Shown piece after piece: positions 55,930 through 63,538 of a stretch of 64,000 nt of DNA. The number at the start of each line of letters is the position of its first letter. Position 1 is the first letter of the stretch. The stretch is from Mesorhizobium sp. YC-39 (GTDB lineage Bacteria; Pseudomonadota; Alphaproteobacteria; Rhizobiales; Rhizobiaceae), in NCBI RefSeq assembly GCF_025753795.1, contig NZ_JAOWPS010000003.1:558001-622000 (forward strand), given 5' to 3'. A program made the position numbers and the translations under genes. A model generated the notes under the pieces. That model had not been told where the DNA came from. It saw only the letters and a program-made list of their open reading frames with translations, and made no database searches.

Positions 55930-56871
55930 ATGCTGAAATCGATCCGTGCCGCCCTGGCGATGAGCGTTATAACATTAAGCGCCTTTGGCGCATCATCGGC
56001 CTTAGCCGAGCCGTTGAAAGTGGTCGCCAGCTTCACCGTCATTGCCGATTTCGCCAAGAATGTCGGTGGCGACCGGGTCAACATCACCACCATCGTCGGG
56101 CCGGATGGCGACGCGCATGTCTATGAGCCGAGCCCGGCCGATGCCGTCGCGATGGCCGGCGCCGATGTGGTTCTGGTCAACGGCCTGCATTTCGAAGGCT
56201 TTCTGCAGCGCCTGGTCGACGCCAGCGCCACCAAGGCGACGATTGCCGTCCTGACCAAGGACGTGACGCCGATCAATTTCAAACCCGAATTCGCCGATGC
56301 CGATGCCGCCGAAGGCGCCGATACCGGCAGCGGCAAGACGGTCACCGATCCGCATGCCTTCCAGTCGATTGCCAACGCCAAGATCTATGTGAAGAACATC
56401 GCCGATGCTTTCTGCGCCGCCGATGCCCAGGGCTGCGACAGCTACAAGGCCAATGCCGCCGCCTATACCGGCAAGCTCGATGCGGTCGAAGGCGAAGTGA
56501 AGGCGGCAATCCAGTCGATCCCGCAGGAGAAGCGCGTGGTCATCACCTCGCATGACGCCTTCGGCTATTTCGAGCACGCATACGGCCTGACCTTCCTTGC
56601 CCCGCAAGGCGTGTCGACCGACTCCGAGCCTTCGGCCGCCGATGTCGCCAAGCTGGTGAAACAGGTGAAACAGGACAAGGCAGCGGCGATCTTCGTCGAG
56701 AACATCACCAATCCGCGCCTGATCGAGCAGATCGCCAGCGAGACCGGCATCAAGGTCGGCGGCACGCTTTATTCCGATGCGCTGTCGCAGCCCGACGGCC
56801 CGGCCTCGACCTATATCGACATGATGCACAACAACATCGCCCAGATCAAAGGCGCGATCCTCGGCAGTTGA
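55930..56871 (+). CDS. znuA: Zinc-binding periplasmic protein, ZnuA/AztC-like
   Basis: 313 residues with signal peptide (MSVITLSAFGASSALA). Cluster A-I metal-binding fold: LKVVASFTVIADFAKNVGGD, first ligand His in GPDGDAHVYEPSP, second in VTDPHAFQS, third in VITSHDAFGYFEHAYGL, and an acidic ligand near SDALSQPDGPASTYIDMM. The loop after strand 3 is acidic (EFADADAAEGADTG), not His-rich, as in AztC-type proteins. AAGGAG precedes the start, 27 bp after the permease gene. Confidence 0.92.
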   Translation: MLKSIRAALAMSVITLSAFGASSALAEPLKVVASFTVIADFAKNVGGDRVNITTIVGPDGDAHVYEPSPADAVAMAGADVVLVNGLHFEGFLQRLVDASATKATIAVLTKDVTPINFKPEFADADAAEGADTGSGKTVTDPHAFQSIANAKIYVKNIADAFCAADAQGCDSYKANAAAYTGKLDAVEGEVKAAIQSIPQEKRVVITSHDAFGYFEHAYGLTFLAPQGVSTDSEPSAADVAKLVKQVKQDKAAAIFVENITNPRLIEQIASETGIKVGGTLYSDALSQPDGPASTYIDMMHNNIAQIKGAILGS

Positions 56872-57075
56872 GGCGAGCGCGCCTATCCGGCCGGAGCAGC
56901 ATTCAAGTTGTCGCAGCCTCCTTGGCATCCAAGAGGGATACGCGGCGCTGCGGGAGCCCCGGTTGGATTTTCCGGTCGGCAATAGCTATTTGGCAGAGAA
57001 TTCCCCCGATGCGGATTGCCGCCCATGCCCGGGAGTGGCAAGACTGCCGCCAAGAGAGATTGCGAGGACAGAGCC

Positions 57076-57414
57076 ATGGAATATCGTGAGATCAGCGAGG
57101 ACTATTCGGTCTCGGGCCAGATCCAGCCCGAAGACGTCGCCGCCATCAAGGATGCCGGCTTCAAGAGCGTCATCTGCAACCGGCCGGATGACGAGCAGCC
57201 CGGCCAGCCTTCGGCCGACAGCGTCAAGGCGGCAGTCGAAGCCGCCGGTCTCGCCTTTCGCTTCATCCCGGTGATCAGCGGTCAGATCACGCAAGAGAAT
57301 GTCGAGGACCAGGCCGAAGCGCTGGATGAACTCGAAGGGCCAGTGTTCGCCTATTGCCGTTCCGGGGCGCGCTGCACCAACCTGTATGGGCTGATCCAGC
57401 AGTCCAGAGGCTGA
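57076..57414 (+). CDS. TIGR01244-type phosphatase/sulfurtransferase (DUF442)
   Basis: 112 residues. DUF442 fold related to tyrosine phosphatases with the active loop YCRSGARCT (Cys-x5-Arg pattern) at ~97-105, and the early SGQIQPEDVAAIKDAGFKSVICNRPDDE block. Homologues occur alone or fused to metallo-beta-lactamase and rhodanese-like domains and are linked to sulfide or glutathione persulfide metabolism. ATG at 57076 has GAGGA seven bases upstream. Convergent with the Lrp gene and 205 bp after the zinc transporter. Confidence 0.85.
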   Translation: MEYREISEDYSVSGQIQPEDVAAIKDAGFKSVICNRPDDEQPGQPSADSVKAAVEAAGLAFRFIPVISGQITQENVEDQAEALDELEGPVFAYCRSGARCTNLYGLIQQSRG

Positions 57415-57418
57415 CCTA

Positions 57419-57886
57419 TCAAATCGGCAGCGCGCCGGTTTCCTTCAGCGTTTCGAGCACGATCGCGGTCTTCACATGCTGGACGGATTCGTGCGGCAGA
57501 AGCACGCCGTTGACGAATTCCGACAGCGACTTCAGGTCGGGCGTTACCACCTTGAGGATATAATCCATCTCGCCGGTCAACGCGTGGGCCTCCTGCACTT
57601 CCGGCAGCCGTGCCACCAATTCGCCGAAGCGCCGCGCATTGTCGCGGTTGTGGGTGGCGAGCGTCACCGAGATGACGTTGACCAGCGAGAAGCCGAGTTT
57701 GTCGCGGTCGAGCACCGCCCGGTACCCCTTTATGTAGCCGTCCTCCTCCAGCCGCTGGCGGCGGCGCGAGCACTGTGACGCCGACAGGTTCACCCGCTCC
57801 GACAAATCGTTGTTGGTGAGCCGTGCGTCGTCCTGCAAAAGCGACATTATCTTGCGGTCAAACTGATCAATGCGCGTCTCATCCAT
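57419..57886 (-). CDS. Lrp/AsnC family transcriptional regulator
   Basis: 155 residues. Helix-turn-helix at ~20-45 (RLTNNDLSERVNLSASQCSRRRQRLEEDGYI) and a C-terminal RAM effector domain (FGELVARLPEVQEAHALTGEMDYILKV). GGAG lies eight bases before the ATG at 57886. Divergent from hpd with a 139-bp intergenic region containing TTCAAGCGTTTGAA at 57931-57944; Lrp-type activators of hpd in response to tyrosine or its keto acid are common in proteobacteria, which is the likely role. Confidence 0.9.
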   Translation of the reverse strand: MDETRIDQFDRKIMSLLQDDARLTNNDLSERVNLSASQCSRRRQRLEEDGYIKGYRAVLDRDKLGFSLVNVISVTLATHNRDNARRFGELVARLPEVQEAHALTGEMDYILKVVTPDLKSLSEFVNGVLLPHESVQHVKTAIVLETLKETGALPI

Positions 57887-57930
57887 GGATTTTTCTCCAT
57901 ATGTGCACAATTCACGCATAAACTGATCAT

Positions 57931-57944
57931 TTCAAGCGTTTGAA
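57931..57944. promoter_or_regulatory. Candidate Lrp-type site between the regulator and hpd
   Basis: TTCAA-GCGT-TTGAA is a 5-bp-arm inverted repeat, flanked by CAT and ATG which extend the dyad, in the middle of the divergent intergenic region. Short and degenerate as expected for Lrp-family sites, so support is limited to position and symmetry. Confidence 0.35.
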
Positions 57945-58025
57945 TGCAAGCACCATGCACCCGCTCCGCGCTATCATTGCATTGAGATGGCCTTTCCCGG
58001 CCACGTCAGCTTTTGGAGGATTGCC

Positions 58026-59141
58026 ATGGGTCCCTTTCCGCACGACGCACCGCCCGCGAAAATCAGCAAGACCAATCCGGCTGGTACCGACGGTTTCGAA
58101 TTCGTCGAGTTCGCGCATCCCGAGCCGAAAAAGCTCGCCGAGCTGTTCACCCGCATGGGCTATGTCGCGGTTGCAAAACACCGCTCGAAGGACATCACCG
58201 TCTGGCGGCAGGGCGATATCAACTATGTCGTCAATGCCGAGCCCGGCTCGCATGCGATGAAATTCGTCGACAAGCATGGCCCTTGTGCTGCCTCGATGGC
58301 CTGGCGGGTGGTCGATGCCAAGCATGCCTTCAAGCACGCTGTCGCCAAGGGCGCCACGCCCTATGAAGGCGAGGACAAGGCGCTCGACGTGCCGGCCATC
58401 GTCGGCATCGGCGGTTCGCTGCTCTATTTCATCGAGACTTATGGCGAGAAGGGCTCGGCCTATGACGCCGAGTTCGAGTGGCTGGGCGCACGCGATCCAA
58501 AGCCGGAAGGCGTCGGCTTCTATTATCTCGATCACCTCACCCACAATGTCTATCGCGGCCAGATGGACAAATGGTGGGATTTCTACCGCGACCTGTTCGG
58601 CTTCAAGCAGATCCATTTCTTCGACATCGACGGCAAGATCACCGGGCTGGTCAGCCGGGCGATTACCTCGCCCTGCGGCAAGATCCGCATTCCGCTCAAC
58701 GAATCCAAGGACGAGACCAGCCAGATCGCGGAGTATCTGAAGAAGTACAATGGCGAAGGCATCCAGCACATCGCCGTCGGCACTGACGAGATCTACGCCG
58801 CCACCGACAGGCTGGCCGCCAACGGGCTGAAATTCATGCCAGGCCCGCCCGAGACCTATTACGACATGTCCCACGACAGGGTGAACGGCCATGACGAGCC
58901 GATCGAGCGGATGAAAAGGCATGGCATCCTGATCGACGGCGAAGGCGTGGTCGATGGCGGCACGACCAAAATCCTGCTGCAGATTTTTTCAAAAACCGTA
59001 ATCGGGCCGATCTTCTTCGAGTTCATTCAAAGGAAGGGCGACGAAGGCTTTGGCGAAGGCAATTTCCGCGCGCTGTTCGAATCGATCGAGCAGGACCAGA
59101 TCAAGCGCGGCGTGCTCAAGGTCGACGGCAAAGCGGCGTAA
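58026..59141 (+). CDS. hpd: 4-hydroxyphenylpyruvate dioxygenase
   Basis: 371 residues. Converts 4-hydroxyphenylpyruvate to homogentisate using Fe(II) and O2. Iron ligands are His170 (YYLDHLTHNV), His248 (GIQHIAVGTDE) and Glu332 (FFEFIQRKGDEGFGEGNF), all in the C-terminal vicinal-oxygen-chelate domain. ATG 58026 follows GGAGG by six bases; the frame 13 codons longer lacks this. Works with hmgA and the fumarylacetoacetate-hydrolase gene to the right. Confidence 0.97.
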   Translation: MGPFPHDAPPAKISKTNPAGTDGFEFVEFAHPEPKKLAELFTRMGYVAVAKHRSKDITVWRQGDINYVVNAEPGSHAMKFVDKHGPCAASMAWRVVDAKHAFKHAVAKGATPYEGEDKALDVPAIVGIGGSLLYFIETYGEKGSAYDAEFEWLGARDPKPEGVGFYYLDHLTHNVYRGQMDKWWDFYRDLFGFKQIHFFDIDGKITGLVSRAITSPCGKIRIPLNESKDETSQIAEYLKKYNGEGIQHIAVGTDEIYAATDRLAANGLKFMPGPPETYYDMSHDRVNGHDEPIERMKRHGILIDGEGVVDGGTTKILLQIFSKTVIGPIFFEFIQRKGDEGFGEGNFRALFESIEQDQIKRGVLKVDGKAA

Positions 59142-59161
59142 CTCACTTGCATCTCGGCCAG

Positions 59162-59185
59162 TTATGACCTAAATTCTGGTCATAA
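59162..59185. promoter_or_regulatory. Operator upstream of the antitoxin gene
   Basis: TTATGACC (59162-59169) and GGTCATAA (59178-59185) are perfect 8-bp inverted arms separated by 8 bp. The right arm touches the ribosome-binding site of the antitoxin gene (AGAGG 59185-59189). Autoregulation by an antitoxin-toxin complex is the expected function. Confidence 0.65.
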
Positions 59186-59195
59186 GAGGTTGTCT

Positions 59196-59423
59196 ATGAA
59201 TATCCCCATGGCAAAAGCGAAGGCTCAGCTCTCCGAACTGGTGAAACGTGCGCAGGCTGGCGAAGAGATCCATCTGACACGGCATGGAGAGGTTGTCGCA
59301 ACCTTGAGCGCTCCCGTTCGGGCTGGTGGGAGCAAAGGCTTGTTTGGAGCCCTGAAAGGCCAAATTCGGATATCGGACGATTTTGATGAACTCGGTCCCG
59401 AATGGGACGAATATATTAAATGA
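59196..59423 (+). CDS. Antitoxin, Phd/YefM-like
   Basis: 75 residues. MNIPMAKAKAQLSELVKRAQAGEEIHLTRHGEVVATL is the N-terminal DNA-binding Phd/YefM fold; the C-terminal third is acidic (RISDDFDELGPEWDEYIK) and should wrap and inhibit the toxin. ATG at 59196 with AGAGG six bases upstream; a TTG two codons upstream is also in frame. ATGA overlap with the toxin gene. Confidence 0.9.
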   Translation: MNIPMAKAKAQLSELVKRAQAGEEIHLTRHGEVVATLSAPVRAGGSKGLFGALKGQIRISDDFDELGPEWDEYIK

Positions 59424-59794
59424 GCCGTCAGTATCTGGTTGATACCCACATTCTGCTTTGGGTGCTCAACGCGGATTCACGTCTTTCGGACCACCATCGC
59501 GACATCTTTCTTGCGGGTGAGAATGTGATCGTCAGCGCCATCTCGGTAGCAGAAATCGCTATCAAGAAATCGCTCGGCAAAATCACGCTCACCGGCAATA
59601 TCGTGGACATCTTGCGATCGAACGGGGTTCCAATCCTCAGCGTAAATGAACTACACGCAGCGAGGCTTGAGTATTTGCCGCTCCATCATCGAGATCCCTT
59701 CGACCGTCTGCTGATTGCACAGGCACAAATTGAAGGCCTGACGCTGCTCACCTCGGATCGGCAATTTTCAGCCTATGACGTCGCGCTGGTCTGA
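59420..59794 (+). CDS. vapC: PIN-domain toxin, VapC family
   Basis: 124 residues. PIN ribonuclease with acidic Mg2+ ligands Asp8 (YLVDTHILLWVL), Glu45 (SVAEIAIKKSLGKI) and Asp95 (HRDPFDRLLIAQA), plus the later TSDRQF Asp. Cleaves RNA, commonly initiator tRNA or rRNA, when unbound. Coupled to the antitoxin by ATGA. Its last 22 bases overlap the end of the convergent DinB gene. Confidence 0.9.
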   Translation: MSRQYLVDTHILLWVLNADSRLSDHHRDIFLAGENVIVSAISVAEIAIKKSLGKITLTGNIVDILRSNGVPILSVNELHAARLEYLPLHHRDPFDRLLIAQAQIEGLTLLTSDRQFSAYDVALV

Positions 59795-60333
59795 ACATCC
59801 AGTCCCAGCCGCTCGACTTCGGCTTTTCTCAGCTTCACATCGTAATCGAGTAGGAATTCATCCAACTGCGGCGGCGCGACCGATGTGCCGGATAGCATGG
59901 CGTGCACCTGGCCGCGGTGATGGATGTCGTGCAGGAAGACATGGGCGAGGATGTCGCCGATCCTTTCAGGGATCATGCCGTCCTCGCGCCGGTCGGTGAT
60001 GACGCGCCGGTCGAGATCGGCCTCCGACAGTTTGTCGCAAAATGCTATGAGCCGCCGGTCGGAAGCGGTCTGGGCAGCAAACAGTGCCTGCGGTTCGTCG
60101 AACGGTACATAATCGTCATGAGCGGCAGCACCGACCCCGCCCTCCTCCAGGAAATCGAGATAGAGGAGATCGACAGCCAGGATGTGGTTGAGCGTCGCTT
60201 TGATCGAGGGGAAGAAGCTGGTCCTTTCTGCCTCGAATTCGCCGGGCTGGAGCTGCAGCACGGCGTGGTAGAGCCGGTCGTTCGACCAAAGATTGTTGCC
60301 GGCCATGCGGCACAGGTGGTCCAGGAGGGTCAT
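59773..60333 (-). CDS. DinB family protein
   Basis: 186 residues, DinB/YfiT four-helix bundle. Metal-site His residues are visible in ATLNHILAVDLLYLD and HVFLHDIHHRGQVHAML, the usual 3-His pattern. The fold is used by thiol-dependent S-transferases and many uncharacterised proteins. Start overlaps the upstream small membrane protein stop (ATGA). Third gene of a short minus-strand run after the FAH-family gene; overlaps vapC at its 3' end. Confidence 0.85.
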   Translation of the reverse strand: MTLLDHLCRMAGNNLWSNDRLYHAVLQLQPGEFEAERTSFFPSIKATLNHILAVDLLYLDFLEEGGVGAAAHDDYVPFDEPQALFAAQTASDRRLIAFCDKLSEADLDRRVITDRREDGMIPERIGDILAHVFLHDIHHRGQVHAMLSGTSVAPPQLDEFLLDYDVKLRKAEVERLGLDVQTSATS

Positions 60334-60626
60334 GATCCTATCCGTCTGACCAGACCAATGGCTGCCCCCATGATCACGAATCCGGCGAGAACGATCAGCA
60401 AAAGCCTGTTCATGCGCCGTCGCATGGCTTGCGTCTCCTCGTCCCGCGCCACGTTCAGGTTGGTGACCGTGTGGAACATCATCGCATTGCGCGGAAAGCC
60501 GCTGCGGTTTGTAAGATCAGGCGAACGCGCCTCGATGCGATAGCTCAGCCGGATCGCCATGATGAAGATCGCCAGAATGGCGATGGCCCAGACACCAGCC
60601 ATTAGATAGAACGCCTCCCCCGTCAT
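60330..60626 (-). CDS. Small membrane protein of unknown function
   Basis: 98 residues with two transmembrane segments: FYLMAGVWAIAILAIFIMAIRL at ~5-27 and LLLIVLAGFVIMGAAIGLV at ~72-91, with a basic central loop (RRRMNR). No family recognised. It sits three bases after the FAH-family stop and overlaps the DinB start, so it is probably co-transcribed with both. Confidence 0.7.
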   Translation of the reverse strand: MTGEAFYLMAGVWAIAILAIFIMAIRLSYRIEARSPDLTNRSGFPRNAMMFHTVTNLNVARDEETQAMRRRMNRLLLIVLAGFVIMGAAIGLVRRIGS

Positions 60627-60629
60627 TCC

Positions 60630-61643
60630 CTACCCCTCGTATTTCTCGACCTTCTGCTCGATGGCGCCGAAGATCGAGTGCCCGGTTCTGTCCTTCATCT
60701 CGATGCGCACCGTGTCGCCAAAGCGCAGGAATGGCGTTTTCGGTTCGCCTGACACAATGGTCTCGATCATACGCAGTTCGGCAATGCAGGAATAGCCGGC
60801 GCCACCGGCCGAGACAGGCTTGCCCGGCCCGCCGTCAAGCTTGTTGGAGACGGTGCCCGAGCCAATGATGGTGCCGGCGGCCAGCGGCCGCGTCTTCGCG
60901 GCATGGACGATCAGCGCCGGAAAATCGAAGGTCATATCGATGCCGGCATTGGCGCGGCCGAACGGCTTACCGTTGAGATCGGCGAGCAGCGGCAGGCTGA
61001 CCTTGCCGCCTTCCCAGGCATCGCCCAGTTCGTCCGGTGTCACCGCGACCGGCGAAAAGGCCGAAGACGGTTTCGACTGGAAGAAGCCAAAACCCTTGGC
61101 GAGTTCGGGCCCGGTGAGAGCGCGCAGGGTGACATCGTTGACCAGCATGACCAGCCGGATCGCGTCCCTCGCCACTTCCAGGCTTGCGCCTATCGGTACA
61201 TCGTCGACGATGACGGCGACCTCCGCCTCCATGTCGATGCCAAATTCCTCGTCGGTCATGCGGATCGGATCGCGCGGCGGAACGAATGCGTCCGAGCCGC
61301 CCTGGTAGATCAGCGGATCGGTCCAGAAGCTTGCTGGCATCTCGGCGCCGCGCGCTTTCCGCACCAGTTCGACATGGTTCACATAGGCGGAGCCGTCCGC
61401 CCACTGATAGGCCCGCGGCAGCGGCGAATGGGCGTCATGCTCGTGAAACCGGGCAGAAGGCACCGCATTGTTCTCAAGCGATTCCGCCATGGCGGCGAGA
61501 TGCGGGGCGATGCGGCTCCAATCGTCGAGCGCGGCCTGCAGGGTGCGCACCAGGAACGAGGCATCGGTAAAGCGCGTCAGGTCGCGCGAGACGACGACAA
61601 GTTTCCCGTCGCGCGTCCCGTCCTTCAATGTGGCAAGCTTCAT
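60630..61643 (-). CDS. Fumarylacetoacetate hydrolase family protein
   Basis: 337 residues. FAH C-terminal domain with metal ligands in DMEAEVAVIVDDVP (Asp/Glu-rich), FFQSKPSSAFSP and GTIIGSGTVSNK. The N-terminal part includes ARFHEHDAHSPLPRAYQWADGS. In the tyrosine pathway this would split fumarylacetoacetate into fumarate and acetoacetate; the location 1.9 kb from hmgA on the same strand supports that, but other FAH-family hydrolases are possible. No maiA is seen in the window. An inverted-repeat operator candidate lies 74-102 bp upstream. Confidence 0.88.
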   Translation of the reverse strand: MKLATLKDGTRDGKLVVVSRDLTRFTDASFLVRTLQAALDDWSRIAPHLAAMAESLENNAVPSARFHEHDAHSPLPRAYQWADGSAYVNHVELVRKARGAEMPASFWTDPLIYQGGSDAFVPPRDPIRMTDEEFGIDMEAEVAVIVDDVPIGASLEVARDAIRLVMLVNDVTLRALTGPELAKGFGFFQSKPSSAFSPVAVTPDELGDAWEGGKVSLPLLADLNGKPFGRANAGIDMTFDFPALIVHAAKTRPLAAGTIIGSGTVSNKLDGGPGKPVSAGGAGYSCIAELRMIETIVSGEPKTPFLRFGDTVRIEMKDRTGHSIFGAIEQKVEKYEG

Positions 61644-61710
61644 TTACTTCAGCCCCTCTAACGATCCAGCCCTCGGGCCGCAAAACTGCGTCGGATAAGG
61701 CAGCGAGGAC

Positions 61711-61848
61711 ATGCATATCGTGAACGGTACACCACTGTTCACGATCTGGACCGCCTCCGAAATATCTGCAGGCATAGCATGGGAAATCATCGAAAACGTC
61801 ATCCTCGTCCTCTCTTCCTGGATCGTCTCTCAGAAAAGCGGTTCTTAA
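61711..61848 (+). CDS. Short ORF of doubtful status
   Basis: A 45-codon ORF (begins MHIVNGTPLFTIWTASEIS, ends SQKSGS) in the only longer intergenic stretch. Moderately hydrophobic middle (IAWEIIENVILVLSSWIV) could be one membrane helix. GAGG is only two bases from the ATG, too close for a good ribosome-binding site. It overlaps the inverted repeat 61717-61745. No family recognised; kept only so the gap is described. Confidence 0.2.
   Translation: MHIVNGTPLFTIWTASEISAGIAWEIIENVILVLSSWIVSQKSGS
61717..61745. promoter_or_regulatory. Inverted repeat upstream of the FAH-family gene
   Basis: ATCGTGAAC (61717-61725) and GTTCACGAT (61737-61745) are perfect 9-bp arms with an 11-bp spacer, 74-102 bp before the FAH-family ATG. 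Arm length and spacing fit a dimeric regulator binding two half-sites on one helix face (20-bp centre spacing). No T-tract follows, so a terminator is less likely. Confidence 0.5.
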
Positions 61849-61851
61849 TCA

Positions 61852-61929
61852 TCATGTCGACGATTCTCTTTTCAAAGAATCGCCTACGGTGGCGGCGGCA
61901 AGCTTCAGCAGGCTGCGGCGATCGAGCAT
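61852..61929 (-). pseudogene. Remnant of a Tat-exported protein gene
   Basis: Reads MLDRRSLLKLAAATVGDSLKRESST and stops. The first 16 residues are a good twin-arginine signal start (RRSLLKLAAA), which normally leads a folded redox or hydrolase protein of hundreds of residues, but here the frame ends after 25 codons. CAGGA lies shortly before the ATG. Downstream bases toward the FAH gene show no continuation in any frame that I recognise. Probably the 5' stump of a deleted gene. Confidence 0.5.
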
Positions 61930-62085
61930 GATCCTGGTCGGTCCTTTTGCTGCGGTCTCTCGGCCGGCCGGGCGCTGTGCCTTCCTTACCAAGCCCGGTG
62001 GCGGGAAGCCAGGCCCGGCCTGGGCATTGGCTCTTTTCAACTGCGCCGGCCACAGCGTAGATCACGGGACCGTATGGAGGATCCG

Positions 62086-62574
62086 ATGGACAGCCGCCTC
62101 GACCGCATGATTGCCCGCCTCACCACCCAGCGCCGAGCGTTGGACCGGGCGGCGGTGGAGATCCGGGACGTGCCCGGCCCGGTGCTGGAGATCGGCCTGG
62201 GCAAGGGCCGCACCTTTAGCCATCTGCGCAAACTGTTCCCAGAGCGCCCGATCATCGCGTTCGACCGCGACCTGCATGCGCCGCCCGACGCCGCGCCGGC
62301 CGGCGCCGACCTGGTGCTGGGCGATTTCCGCGACACGCTGTCCGCCCTGCCCGGCCGGACCCCGTGGGTCCCCGCCGCCCTGGCCCATGCCGATTTCGGC
62401 AGCGAGGACCGCGCCCGCGACGCCGCCCAGGCCGGCTGGCTCGCGGTGCTGATCGACGGGCTAATGGCGCCCGGCGGACTGGTGATCAGCGACCGGCCGA
62501 TGCAGGTGCTGCGCTGGACCGCCCTGCCCTTCGACACTCCGGATTGGGCGTATTTCATTTGGCGCGTCGGCTGA
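62086..62574 (+). CDS. SAM-dependent methyltransferase, Methyltransf_17-like
   Basis: 162 residues, class I methyltransferase. Motif I PVLEIGLGKGRTFSHL (Glu35), end of beta2 IIAFDRD (Asp60), then a short core ending WAYFIWRVG. Shorter than typical class I enzymes, as in the small S-adenosyl-L-methionine methyltransferase family of alphaproteobacteria. Substrate unknown. GGAGG lies five bases before ATG 62086; ATG 62074 overlaps that site and is less likely. Very GC-rich third positions (runs of CCC, GCC, CTG) and opposite orientation to its neighbours suggest insertion into an hmgA-FAH run. Confidence 0.82.
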   Translation: MDSRLDRMIARLTTQRRALDRAAVEIRDVPGPVLEIGLGKGRTFSHLRKLFPERPIIAFDRDLHAPPDAAPAGADLVLGDFRDTLSALPGRTPWVPAALAHADFGSEDRARDAAQAGWLAVLIDGLMAPGGLVISDRPMQVLRWTALPFDTPDWAYFIWRVG

Positions 62575-62632
62575 TCCGCCACCGCGGCTCCCTTCCCGCT
62601 GACCGAGGCATCATACCGCACGGCGATTTTCA

Positions 62633-63538
62633 TCATGTTTTGGCGCTTTCATCCCCCAGAATGGGACTTGTTCCAAGCCCCACACCGAGGCCGTCGCGGG
62701 CAATCGTCAAGTCGCCAGCCCAAGTTTTCCTGACAGCGGCGACCCAGTCGGCTTCGCCGATCTCTGCATCGTCGGCCGGAATGAGGTGATTGAGCACCAG
62801 TCTTTTCACCCCGGCATCGCTGGCAATGCGCCCGGCCTCCTCGGCAAAGCTATGGCTGGCAAGCAGATGCTCTCTCAGTCGCGCGCCGTTGCCGGTCCGC
62901 GCCACCAGCCGCTCGACGCCTTCCTCCAGCATGGCTTCGTGGACGAGAATGTCGGCATCTTTGGCGAAATCGGCCAGCGGCGGGAAGAACGCCGTGTCGG
63001 ATGAGAACACAGCGCTTTTCCTGCCATGCTCGAAGCGCAGCGCAAAGCAATCAGTCACCGGCGGATGGTCGACGCGCAGCGCCGTCACCTTGAGACCGCG
63101 CTCTTCAAGCACCTCGCCCTCGCCGAATTCAACGACCGAAACCAGCCGGCGGATGTCCTGGCGGCCTTCATCAACGATGCGGATATCGATGTCGAACGCC
63201 ATCGCCTGACAGAAATGTTGCCAGTAGTCGGCGGTGCCGGGCGGTCCGAACACCGTCACCGAGCCGGCCAGTCCCGCCGTCCAGGCAGTGTGAATCAACG
63301 GCCCGAGCTCCAGCACATGATCGGAATGCAGATGCGTGATGAAGATCAGGTCGAGCGCCTTCAGGCCGATCCCAGCATCGACCAGGCCGCGTGTCACGCC
63401 AAGCCCACAATCGACGACGATGCTTCGCCCGCCGAGTTCCAACAGCGAAGAACTCGGCCATGGCCCGCCGGGTCGGAGCGCCGGGCCGCCCTTGGAGCCG
63501 AGAAGCACCAGCCGATCTGCCCCTGGATCAACGCTCAA
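62633..63538 (-). CDS. MBL-fold metallohydrolase
   Basis: 301 residues, metallo-beta-lactamase fold of the RNase Z/arylsulfatase-like branch. Metal motif HLHSDH at 69-74, later His in LRVDHPPV, Asp in VFSSDTAFF, and His near the end (LVLNHLIP). The TTG start overlaps the hmgA stop as TTGA, so the two are coupled; no ATG lies close by. Role next to homogentisate dioxygenase is unknown, perhaps hydrolysis of a pathway by-product. Confidence 0.85.
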   Translation of the reverse strand: MSVDPGADRLVLLGSKGGPALRPGGPWPSSSLLELGGRSIVVDCGLGVTRGLVDAGIGLKALDLIFITHLHSDHVLELGPLIHTAWTAGLAGSVTVFGPPGTADYWQHFCQAMAFDIDIRIVDEGRQDIRRLVSVVEFGEGEVLEERGLKVTALRVDHPPVTDCFALRFEHGRKSAVFSSDTAFFPPLADFAKDADILVHEAMLEEGVERLVARTGNGARLREHLLASHSFAEEAGRIASDAGVKRLVLNHLIPADDAEIGEADWVAAVRKTWAGDLTIARDGLGVGLGTSPILGDESAKT

